Assembly (NCBI GenBank): GCA_008011715.2
Contig: CP136508.1
Location: 2,604,001 to 2,668,000, forward strand
Direction: 5' to 3'
Source: [Empedobacter] haloabium
GTDB lineage: Bacteria > Pseudomonadota > Gammaproteobacteria > Burkholderiales > Burkholderiaceae_D
DNA: 64,000 nt
Shown one piece after another: positions 56,646 to 64,000 of this stretch. Positions within the stretch are counted from its first letter, which is position 1; each line of letters begins with the position of its first letter. Below the pieces are notes generated by a model. That model made no database searches. It saw nothing but the letters and a program-made list of their open reading frames with translations, and was not told the origin of the DNA. Made by a program: the position numbers and the translations under genes.

Positions 56646-58843
56646 CCGACAACGTGATCGGCGCCGCGCTGCCGCGCATCGACGGGCCGAAGAAGGTCAG
56701 CGGCCATGCCCGCTACACGGCGGACCGCCACCTGCCCGGGATGCTGGTGGCGCTGCCCGTCGGCGCCACCATCGGCAAGGGCAGGGTAACGGCCATCGAC
56801 ACGGCCGCCGCGCTGGCGCTGCCGGGCGTGCAGGCGGTCTACACGCACCGGAACTTCGGCCGGCTGCACCGGCTGCCCGAGGACAGCGCACTGCGCCTGG
56901 ACGAGAAGCAGCCGCCGCTGCAGGACGACACCGTGCGCTATTACGGCCAGTACGTGGCGCTGGTGGTGGCCGATACGTTCGAGCGTGCCAGCGCGGCCGC
57001 GGCGGCCGTGCGGGTGAGCTATGCGCCCGCCACGCCGGACGTGTCACAGGTCGAGCACCCTGATCGCCCAGCCGAGCCGTCCACGCAGCGCGGCGACCCG
57101 GACCGCGCGTTCGCCGCCGCGCCCGTCCAGGTCGATGCCACCTACACCACGCCGGTCGAGACCCACAACCCGATCGAGCTGCATGCCAGCGTGGCGCAGT
57201 GGGAGGCCGGGCACCTGACCTTGTACGAGACGACGCAGGCGATCGTCAACCAGCGCGCGGTGGTGGCGACCTTGCTGGGCGTGCCGCTGGAAGCGGTGCG
57301 CGTGGTGACCGAATACCTGGGGGGCGGTTTCGGCGGCAAGCTGTGGCCATGGCAGCACTGCCTGCTGGCGGCGCAGGCGGCGCGCCTGCTGGGGCGGCCC
57401 GTCAAGCTGGTGGTCAGCCGCCACGTGATGTTCCACAACGTCGGCCACCGCGCCGAGACGCGCCAGCGCGTGCGCCTGGGCGCGCAGCCGGACGGGCGGC
57501 TGCTGTCCGTCCGCCACGACTATACCTGGCACGTCGCCCGCGGCGAACCGAACGAGGAAAACTGCGGCGAGGCGACCGGCTACCTGTACAGCACACAAAA
57601 CCTGCGTGTGGCCGGCGGGCCGGCCGAACGGGACGTGGGGCCGAACACGTCGATGCGCGGTCCCGGCGCCGTGCCTGGACTGTTCGCGCTGGAATCCGCG
57701 ATGGACGAGCTGGCGGTGAAGCTGGCCATCGATCCTGTCCAGCTGCGCCTGGCCAACGAACCAGCGCACGACGAGATGGAGAACCTGCCGTTTTCCTCGC
57801 GCCACCTGCGCGAATGCCTGCACCGCGGCGCCGAGCGCTTCGGCTGGGCGCGGCGCAACCCGGCGGTCGGCGCGATGCGCGAAGGTGCCACCATCCTCGG
57901 CTGGGGCATGGCCTGCGCCAGCTGGATGGCCAAGCGGCGCCCAGCCGAAGTCACCGTGCTGCTGCGCGCCGACGGCGGCGTCACCGTGCAGAGCGCCACC
58001 CAGGACATCGGCACGGGCACCTACACGGTGCTGGCGCAGATGACGGCACGCGCCACTGGCGTGGACGTGAATCGCGTCAAGGTGGAGATCGGCGACACGG
58101 CGCTGCCGCCGGGGCCCTGGTCGGGCGGTTCGATGGCGACCGCTTCCCTGATCCCGGCCGTGGAAGCGGCGGCGCGCGCTGCGATCCGCCAGTTGCTGGC
58201 GCGCGCCGCGCCGGTGCTGGGCCGGCCGGCAGCGCTGCTGGCGTTCCGGAACGGCACGGTCGGCCGCACCGACGGCAGCGGCGCCGTGCCGTTCGGTGAG
58301 CTGCTGCGCCGGCTCGGCCACCAGCACGTCGCCGGGCATGGCGCTTCGCCGGCCAGCAGCGCCGACCCGCACGCCAAGGATTTGTCGATCCATTCCTACG
58401 GCTGCCATTTCGTCGAGGTGGGGTGGCAGCCGGCACTGGCGCGACTCGCCGTGCGCCGTGTCGTCACCGTGATCGACGCCGGCACCATCGTCAACCCGAA
58501 GACGGGCCGCAACCAGATCGAGGGCGCCGTGCAGATGGGCGTGGGCATGGCGCTGTTCGAACAGACCCATTACGACCGGCGCAGTGGGGCGCCCGTCAAC
58601 GCCAACCTGGCCGACTATATCCTGGTCACGCATGCGGACGCGCCGCAGGTGGACGTGACGTTCCTGCCGTATCCGGACCGGGCGCTGAACGAATACGGCG
58701 CGCGCGGCATCGGCGAGATCGGCCTGGCCGGCGTGGCGCCGGCCATCGCCGCCGCCGTTTATCATGCCACCGGCATCCGCGTGCGCGACCTGCCGATCAG
58801 GATCGAGGACCTACTGCATACACTACAGGAGAACACCGCATGA
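56642..58843 (+). CDS. paoC: PaoC-type molybdopterin-binding catalytic subunit
   Basis: 733 residues, ATGA overlap. Xanthine oxidase family pattern: RIDGPKKVSGHARYTAD, GGGFGGKLWPWQH, the MRGPGAVPGLFALESAMDELA segment, SATQDIGTGTYTVLAQM, and the base Glu692 in GIGEIGLAG near the end. It oxidises aldehydes or aromatic heterocycles at a molybdenum cytosine dinucleotide. No paoD chaperone is visible in the window; an aldo/keto reductase follows instead. Confidence 0.92.
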   Translation: MTDNVIGAALPRIDGPKKVSGHARYTADRHLPGMLVALPVGATIGKGRVTAIDTAAALALPGVQAVYTHRNFGRLHRLPEDSALRLDEKQPPLQDDTVRYYGQYVALVVADTFERASAAAAAVRVSYAPATPDVSQVEHPDRPAEPSTQRGDPDRAFAAAPVQVDATYTTPVETHNPIELHASVAQWEAGHLTLYETTQAIVNQRAVVATLLGVPLEAVRVVTEYLGGGFGGKLWPWQHCLLAAQAARLLGRPVKLVVSRHVMFHNVGHRAETRQRVRLGAQPDGRLLSVRHDYTWHVARGEPNEENCGEATGYLYSTQNLRVAGGPAERDVGPNTSMRGPGAVPGLFALESAMDELAVKLAIDPVQLRLANEPAHDEMENLPFSSRHLRECLHRGAERFGWARRNPAVGAMREGATILGWGMACASWMAKRRPAEVTVLLRADGGVTVQSATQDIGTGTYTVLAQMTARATGVDVNRVKVEIGDTALPPGPWSGGSMATASLIPAVEAAARAAIRQLLARAAPVLGRPAALLAFRNGTVGRTDGSGAVPFGELLRRLGHQHVAGHGASPASSADPHAKDLSIHSYGCHFVEVGWQPALARLAVRRVVTVIDAGTIVNPKTGRNQIEGAVQMGVGMALFEQTHYDRRSGAPVNANLADYILVTHADAPQVDVTFLPYPDRALNEYGARGIGEIGLAGVAPAIAAAVYHATGIRVRDLPIRIEDLLHTLQENTA

Positions 58844-59673
58844 CCGACATGGCGATACCGATGATCGAGATGAACGACGGCCACCGCATCCCGCAGCTGG
58901 GCCTGGGCGTCTGGCAGGACAACGACGAGCAGGCGGCGGCGGCCGTGCGCTGCGCGCTGCAGGCGGGCTACCGGCTGGTCGACACGGCGTCGATCTACGA
59001 GAACGAGGCGGGCGTGGGCGCCGGCGTGCGCGAGTCCGGCATCGAGCGCGCCGAGGTGTTCATCACGACCAAGATCTGGAACGCCGACCAGGGCTACCAG
59101 GCGGCCCAGGACGCGCTGCATGCCAGCCTGGAACGTCTCGGCATGGACTACGTCGACCTGCTGCTGATCCACTGGCCGGTGCCGAGCCGCGACCTGTACG
59201 TTGACACCTGGCGCGCCCTGATCAAGCTGCGCGAGCAGGGCCTGGCGCGCTCGATCGGCGTGTCGAACTTCCGCGCCGACGAGCTGCACCGGCTGTTCAA
59301 GGAGACCGGCCAGCTGCCGGCCGTGAACCAGATCGAGCTGCACCCGTGGCTGCAGCAGGCCGAGCTGCGCACGGCCAACGGCGTGCACGGCGTGCGCACC
59401 CAGGCCTGGAGCCCGCTGGGGCAGGGCAAGGTGCTGGCCGACCCACTGATCGCTGGCCTGGCCGCGAAGCACGCCAAGGAGCCGGCGCAGATCATCCTGC
59501 GCTGGCACATCCAGCACGGCGTGCTGGTGATCCCGAAATCGTCCAATCCGGAGCGCATCCGCGCCAACGCCGACCTCTTCGATTTCGCGCTGGACGAGGA
59601 CGACATGGCCGCGCTGGCGGAACTGGACCGGGGCGAGCGCATCGGGCCGGACCCGGACACCTTCGGCGCCTGA
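58840..59673 (+). CDS. aldo/keto reductase
   Basis: 277 residues, ATGA overlap with paoC. The full tetrad is visible: Asp48 (RLVDTA), Tyr53 (SIYENE), Lys78 (ITTKIW) and His111 (LLIHWP), plus the NADPH-binding IPKSSNPERI. It is closest in pattern to 2,5-diketo-D-gluconate reductases. Being in the pao operon, it could act on the same carbonyl compounds by reduction. Confidence 0.92.
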   Translation: MTDMAIPMIEMNDGHRIPQLGLGVWQDNDEQAAAAVRCALQAGYRLVDTASIYENEAGVGAGVRESGIERAEVFITTKIWNADQGYQAAQDALHASLERLGMDYVDLLLIHWPVPSRDLYVDTWRALIKLREQGLARSIGVSNFRADELHRLFKETGQLPAVNQIELHPWLQQAELRTANGVHGVRTQAWSPLGQGKVLADPLIAGLAAKHAKEPAQIILRWHIQHGVLVIPKSSNPERIRANADLFDFALDEDDMAALAELDRGERIGPDPDTFGA

Positions 59674-59732
59674 AAACGAACGAACGGGTGGCGGCGCGAC
59701 AATTGGAGAGATTCGAGGCGTCCTTTGCAACC

Positions 59733-59738
59733 TATAAT
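59733..59738 (+). promoter_or_regulatory. -10 element for the PEP-CTERM gene
   Basis: TATAAT 37 bases before the start codon; no clear -35. Confidence 0.35.
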
Positions 59739-59774
59739 CGATGCAACGTATCACCAATCGTTACAGGAGCCGTC

Positions 59775-60509
59775 ATGCAATTCTTCTTCATCCGTTCCCT
59801 TGCCCTGGCCGCGTTGCTGGGTGCCGGCGCCGCCCAGGCCGCCGTGCCGTACGTCGAAACCAGCGCGTTCACGCTGCAGGGCTACGACAACTATCCGGAC
59901 AGCGTGGTCGACGTGCTGGCCGATACCGGCCGCAGTATCACGTTGGGGCTGCCCACGTTCGCGGCCGAGATCAGCGCCGGCCGCGCCGATTCGCTGCAGG
60001 ATCCGGACAGCGCAGCCGTCCTGACCAGCTTCTCCCAGGCGCTGTATGAAATTCGCCTGAACGAGGGCTATCGCATCACCGGCGTCAAGTTCGGCGGGAC
60101 CGCGCAAGGCATGCGACTCGACGGCATCGGTGACGTGCCTGGCTCCGCGCACAATTCCCTGTGGCTGGACTATGACATCTGGCACTGGGACGGCGACAAG
60201 GGCAACGTTCAGGTGGTCAATCTGGAGGGGCAGCAGCAGGTGGGCCTGGCATCCCGGCCGCTGGCAATCGACACGCAGTTCTCGATCTACCTGAGCGGCT
60301 TCGCGAACATGCTGGCGTATGGCGGCTACGTCTACGACCCGCTCGGCGGCGAGCCGACGCGTTCCCAGTCGCTGGCCGACATGAACCTGCGCGACGTGAC
60401 GCTGACCTTCACCGTGGCGGCCGTGCCGGAGCCGCAAACCTGGACGCTGATGCTGGCCGGCCTGGCAGCGCTCGGCGCGGCGGCGGCAGGTGCGCGCAAG
60501 CGCGCCTGA
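59775..60509 (+). CDS. PEP-CTERM sorted exported protein
   Basis: 244 residues. Signal peptide 1-22 (ending AQA), GGAGC before the ATG. The C-terminus is a textbook PEP-CTERM signal: VPEPQTW, a hydrophobic helix (LMLAGLAALGAAAAG) and basic RKRA, recognised by exosortase. The body is beta-rich and unrecognised. Its presence implies an exosortase system elsewhere in the genome. Confidence 0.9.
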   Translation: MQFFFIRSLALAALLGAGAAQAAVPYVETSAFTLQGYDNYPDSVVDVLADTGRSITLGLPTFAAEISAGRADSLQDPDSAAVLTSFSQALYEIRLNEGYRITGVKFGGTAQGMRLDGIGDVPGSAHNSLWLDYDIWHWDGDKGNVQVVNLEGQQQVGLASRPLAIDTQFSIYLSGFANMLAYGGYVYDPLGGEPTRSQSLADMNLRDVTLTFTVAAVPEPQTWTLMLAGLAALGAAAAGARKRA

Positions 60510-60550
60510 TCTGCTAAGCTGGCGGCCACTTCAACTACCAGTGGCCGCAC

Positions 60551-62773
60551 GTGAACCGCAAGCTCCTGATCGCCGCGCTGGCCGGCGCCGGCGTCCTCGC
60601 CGGCGGTACCGCCTTCATCCTGACCCTGCGTGGCACCGCACCGGCACCCAAGCCGGCGGCCGTGTTGACGCCGCGCCAGTCCAGTACCGAACGCTTCTGG
60701 CAGGCGCGCGTGACGCCGCTGGCCGGCGTCGGCACGGCCGGCTTTGTTGACGGTCCCGGCACGGCGGCCAGCTTCAGCGACCCGTTCGGCGTCGCCGTCG
60801 ATGCGCGCGGCACCGTCTATGTCGCGGACGGCGGCGACAACAACCGCATCCGCCGCATCGCACCCGACGGCAGCGTCACGACGCTGGCCGGCGGCGCGGA
60901 AGGCTTCCGCGACGGCAAGGGGGCCGGGGCGGCGTTCCACACGCCATCCGCGCTGGCGCTCGACCACCTGGGCAATCTGTACGTGGCCGACACCGGCAAC
61001 CACGCCATCCGCAAGATCGCGCCGGACGGCAGCGTGACCACGCTGGCGGGCAATGGCCAGCCCGGCAGCGCGGACGGCAAGGGCACGGCCGCGCGCTTCA
61101 ACGGTCCGGTCGGCGTGGCGGTGGACGATGCGGGCGTCCTCTACGTGGCCGATACCTATAACGACCGCATTCGCCGCATCGCACCCGACGGCAGCGTGAC
61201 GACCATTGCCGGCGGCGACCGTCCCGGCGACGCGGACGGCAGCGGTGCCGCCGCGGGTTTCGACACGCCGTCCGGCATCGCCGTCACGCCTGACGGCACC
61301 CTGTACGTCGCCGACACTGGCAACCACGCGGTGCGGCGCGTCGATCCGGACGGGCGCGTCAGCACGGTGGCGCGCGCGCCCGAGGGCGAACGCCGGCCCG
61401 TGCTGCGGCGGCCAAGCGCGATCGCGGCCACGCGCGACGGCTGGCTGTACGTGGCCACCGGCGGCGGTGGCCGCATCGTCCAGATCGCGCCGGACGGCCA
61501 ATACCAGCCGCTGGGCGACATCGACCAGCGCGTGGAGCCGGGTTACGGCAGCGACGGCAGCGTGCAGCTGGCGGCGCCGCGCGGCCTGGCGGTGCAGCGC
61601 GACGGCGCTGTCGTCGCCAGCGACGCGCTGGGCTTCAAGGTGGTGCGCCTGGCGCCCGCCGCAGCGCCGGCGCCGGCCCTGCATGCGGCACTGGCCAGCG
61701 TGCCTGCCGTCGCACCGCGGCCGTCACGCATGGCCTGGCCCGTGCTGCCGCAGGACGCGCCGCACGAGGTGGTCGGCCTGATGGGCGAGGTGCGCGGCAG
61801 CTTCGACGGCGAAAGCCGCGACCATTTCCATATGGGCCTGGACGTGCGCGCCGACGTGGGCGACGCCGTCGTGGCGATGGTGCCGGCCAAGGTCACCGAT
61901 CCGTTCGCGAACTGGGGCTACGGCACCCTCTCCGAAGGGCTGGCGCTGGGCACGCTGTCGTACATTCACATGAAGGTGGGACGCGACCGGCGCGACGCGG
62001 CGCTGGACCCGCGCTTCCAGCTGCTGCGCAATGGCCGCGGCAAGCCGGAGCGGGTGCGCGTGCCGCGCGGCACCCGCTTCGCGGCCGGCGACCGGCTCGG
62101 CACGATCAACGCGATGGCGCACGTCCACCTCGATTACTACCCGGACGGCAGCGTGGCCAATCCGCTCGCGCTGCCGCTGGCAGGCCTGCGCGACACGGTG
62201 GCGCCACGCATCCAGAGCATCCTGCTGCTGGCCGATGGCGGCAAGCGCCTGCCGGGGCAGCGCGGCGAGCCAGCGGCGCGCAAGAAGAAGAACAAGGACA
62301 AGGGAACGAACAAGGAGACGGTCGCGCCGCCGGCGAAGGGGCCGGTGAAGGTGCCGCGCAGCCTGGGCCGCATCGACATCATCGTCGATGCCTGGGACCA
62401 GATGGACGGCAACCTGGCGCGCCGCCGCCTCGGGCTGTACAAGCTGGGCTACCAGCTGCTGCGGCCCGACGGCAGCGCGCTGCCGGGCTGGGAGCAGCCC
62501 CGCATCACGCAGGTGTACGACCGGCTGCCGCGCAACCAGGAGGCCGTCAAGGTCGTGTACGCGCCCAGCAGCGGCATCACGGTGTACGGCAGCGCGGCCA
62601 CGCATTTCGCCTACGCCGTGCACAACACCCTGGCGGACGGGCGCGTCAGCCCGGGCGCGTGGGACGTGTCGGGCTTGGCGCTGGGCTCGTACACGCTGCG
62701 CATTTTCGCGGCAGACTATGCCGGCAATGTGGCGGTGGAGGGGCGGGACTTGGCGATCGAGGTGGTGGAATAG
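60551..62773 (+). CDS. NHL beta-propeller fused to M23 peptidase-like domain
   Basis: 740 residues from a GTG. An N-terminal anchor (LLIAALAGAGVLAGGTAFIL) is followed by five NHL repeats (residues 55-370) with the recurrent LYVADTGNHAIRKIAPDGSVTTLAG. From about 395 an M23/LytM-like domain follows: His427-x3-Asp431 (HMGLD) and His524-x-His526 (HVHLD) match its zinc ligands. A basic insert lies near 575 (ARKKKNKDKG) and a C-terminal Ig-like domain ends the protein. Probably a periplasmic wall-associated protein. Confidence 0.8.
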   Translation: MNRKLLIAALAGAGVLAGGTAFILTLRGTAPAPKPAAVLTPRQSSTERFWQARVTPLAGVGTAGFVDGPGTAASFSDPFGVAVDARGTVYVADGGDNNRIRRIAPDGSVTTLAGGAEGFRDGKGAGAAFHTPSALALDHLGNLYVADTGNHAIRKIAPDGSVTTLAGNGQPGSADGKGTAARFNGPVGVAVDDAGVLYVADTYNDRIRRIAPDGSVTTIAGGDRPGDADGSGAAAGFDTPSGIAVTPDGTLYVADTGNHAVRRVDPDGRVSTVARAPEGERRPVLRRPSAIAATRDGWLYVATGGGGRIVQIAPDGQYQPLGDIDQRVEPGYGSDGSVQLAAPRGLAVQRDGAVVASDALGFKVVRLAPAAAPAPALHAALASVPAVAPRPSRMAWPVLPQDAPHEVVGLMGEVRGSFDGESRDHFHMGLDVRADVGDAVVAMVPAKVTDPFANWGYGTLSEGLALGTLSYIHMKVGRDRRDAALDPRFQLLRNGRGKPERVRVPRGTRFAAGDRLGTINAMAHVHLDYYPDGSVANPLALPLAGLRDTVAPRIQSILLLADGGKRLPGQRGEPAARKKKNKDKGTNKETVAPPAKGPVKVPRSLGRIDIIVDAWDQMDGNLARRRLGLYKLGYQLLRPDGSALPGWEQPRITQVYDRLPRNQEAVKVVYAPSSGITVYGSAATHFAYAVHNTLADGRVSPGAWDVSGLALGSYTLRIFAADYAGNVAVEGRDLAIEVVE

Positions 62774-62928
62774 CCACTGACCCTAATGCCGCTAAGTGAA
62801 GGAAAATTATCCGCCAGCCGCAGACGTCTTTGCACCCAAAAGCGCAGAGCTGGGGTCAGACCCGGCGGGTCTGACCCCGGTTTTGAGCCTGGGGTTGAGG
62901 AATACCTAGCGGCATTAGCCACTGACCC
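62771..62928. mobile_element. MITE-like palindromic element
   Basis: A 13-base direct repeat TAGCCACTGACCC (62771-62783 and 62916-62928) flanks 11-base terminal inverted repeats TAATGCCGCTA (62784-62794) and TAGCGGCATTA (62907-62917). In the middle is a perfect 12-base hairpin GGGGTCAGACCC (62852-62863) / GGGTCTGACCCC (62867-62878). No coding capacity. The left copy supplies the stop codon of the preceding gene. Confidence 0.6.
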
Positions 62929-62940
62929 CGGTGGTTCCGC

Positions 62941-63810
62941 TCAGCGGACGAAGGTCGTGCGCTTGCCCAGCACGCTGCGTTCGAGCGGGTCGCCGTAGAC
63001 CGTGATCGTGCCGGAACCGTCGGTGCGGCTGCTTACCTGGCCGGAGACGGCGATGGCGATGTCGCCCGAGCCGTGCGTGGCCAGTTCGGCGCGCTGGCTG
63101 CGCAAGCCGGCCAGGCGGGCGGCGCCGGAGCCGTGCACCGTGACGTCGGCCGCGCGCACCTCGCCGCGCGCCGTCAGGCCGCCGGAACCGTACAAGGTAG
63201 CGCGCAGCGCCTCGCCCTGCACGGTGCCCAGTTGAATGCGGCCGGAGCCGTTCATCGTCACGCGGGTGTCGCCGGCATCGAGCGCATCGGCCAGCAGACT
63301 GCCGGAGCCGCTGTTGACGGCCTCCAGCCGGTCCACGCGGCCGCGCAATTCGATCCGTCCCGAGCCGCGCTGCACGACCTTCAGGTTGCCCCCGTCCAGC
63401 CCAGCCACGTGGGTACCGGCGTAGCCCGACGTTTCCAGCCGCTCCAGCCGCGGCACGGTGTAGCGGATGCGTACCGGGCGCGAGGCGCTGGTGTCGCTGT
63501 CGCTCCAGATGTGCAGCGTGTCGCCGCGCATGTCCGTGTGCACGTGTTCCAGCAGATTGCCGTCCGCCTCGATGGTCAGGGCGGGCGTGCCGCCGACCTG
63601 CACGTCCACCTGCATGTCGAGGCGGCGCCGGCCTTCGATCTCCAGCCCCGGCAGCGCGGTCACGGGCCGCGTGGCGCTGGCGATGCGGCCGTCGCCCTGC
63701 ACGGCCGGCCGGTCGGACGACCAATGGCCGTCGCCATCCGGCACGACGATGACGCAACCCGCCAGCAGCGTGGCGGTAACGAGGAAGGCGGCGGAGCGTG
63801 GCGGTCGCAT
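62941..63810 (-). CDS. DUF2807 (GIN-domain) lipoprotein
   Basis: 289 residues from ATG 63810, AGGGAC before it. A lipobox LLAGC at residue 19 marks it as a lipoprotein. The rest is a right-handed beta-helix of repeated GSG-type turns (VVQRGSGRIEL, AVNSGSGSL, TMNGSGRIQL, TLYGSGGLTA, VHGSGAARL), the DUF2807 fold. Function unknown; likely outer-membrane associated. Confidence 0.88.
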   Translation of the reverse strand: MRPPRSAAFLVTATLLAGCVIVVPDGDGHWSSDRPAVQGDGRIASATRPVTALPGLEIEGRRRLDMQVDVQVGGTPALTIEADGNLLEHVHTDMRGDTLHIWSDSDTSASRPVRIRYTVPRLERLETSGYAGTHVAGLDGGNLKVVQRGSGRIELRGRVDRLEAVNSGSGSLLADALDAGDTRVTMNGSGRIQLGTVQGEALRATLYGSGGLTARGEVRAADVTVHGSGAARLAGLRSQRAELATHGSGDIAIAVSGQVSSRTDGSGTITVYGDPLERSVLGKRTTFVR

Positions 63811-63927
63811 GGCGGGGTCCCTGTCTGGTTCGATGCTGGCATCGTAGCCAAGGGCCGCGCAAGGCGCGCGCGCCATGCGACGAACGGCAGGAAACGCGGG
63901 GTGAACCGCGCGCTGGCGGGACCGGCG

Positions 63928-64000
63928 TCAGTCGCGCACGGCGTCGGCCGGCGCCGGCACGAGCAGCAGCAGCTTGCCGGCCAGCGCCTCGAACTGCAGC
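63928..64000 (-). CDS. C-terminal end of a gene running off the right edge
   Basis: The last 23 codons (ending ALAGKLLLLVPAPADAVRD, then TGA) form an open frame to the window edge. Too short to identify. Confidence 0.4.
   Translation of the reverse strand, partial: LQFEALAGKLLLLVPAPADAVRD

Noticed and set aside
1..64000. CRISPR arrays, rRNA genes and complete tRNA genes
   Set aside because: No regularly spaced repeats and no complete tRNA or rRNA sequence were found by eye.

Overview
The window is GC-rich and looks like a Massilia-type betaproteobacterium (Oxalobacteraceae). The clues are a PEP-CTERM exported protein, a DUF4214 protein, dense GC-rich codon use and short palindromic intergenic repeats. 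No marker gene such as rRNA is present, so the assignment is an inference.

Positions 1 to about 39,466 are the greater part of an apparently intact lambda-like / HK97-like siphophage prophage. Its integrase end lies beyond the left edge. Its right end is marked by a 20-base fragment of a tRNA 3' end (39447-39466), read here as attR. From about 8.8 kb leftwards runs a tightly overlapping leftward operon: small phage proteins, Bet/RecT annealase, YqaJ exonuclease and NinB. It starts at a strong promoter (PL) set between two operators. From 8.9 to 11.7 kb lies the immunity region: a lower-GC accessory block with a coiled-coil membrane protein and a lipoprotein, a small gene coupled to the repressor, a LexA/S24-type repressor, and Cro. 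PR is a mirror copy of PL with the same operator geometry.

Rightwards from 11.7 to 17 kb come small regulators, an O-like replication protein that carries iterons and a purine tract (probable origin), and a P-like protein. Next is a C5 cytosine methyltransferase gene that is overlapped along almost its full length, in another frame, by a second well-formed 266-residue gene. Then come a Gp49-family protein, a DUF1364 nuclease, RusA, and a candidate late antiterminator followed by terminators. From 17.5 to 38.7 kb is the late region: NinX, an SGNH hydrolase, two HNH nucleases, terminase, portal, ClpP-like protease, capsid, connectors, tail tube, a tail chaperone pair with a -1 frameshift signal, a 1638-residue tape measure, tail fibre, holin, GH19 endolysin and nested Rz/Rz1. 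Hairpin-plus-T terminators stand before several of the most abundant or most critical late genes. A SOS-box-like palindrome precedes the last rightward gene.

From 39.5 to 64 kb the host chromosome resumes. It holds a ParB-like protein, a penicillin/AHL acylase family enzyme, a membrane protein, a reverse transsulfuration pair (cystathionine beta-synthase and gamma-lyase), thymidine kinase, a membrane M50-like metalloprotease, a large DUF4214 protein and the Prc protease. A decayed IS1595-like region with AT-rich sequence follows. Then come a PaoABC-type molybdenum aldehyde oxidoreductase operon with an aldo/keto reductase, a PEP-CTERM protein, an NHL beta-propeller fused to an M23 peptidase-like domain, a MITE-like element and a DUF2807 lipoprotein.
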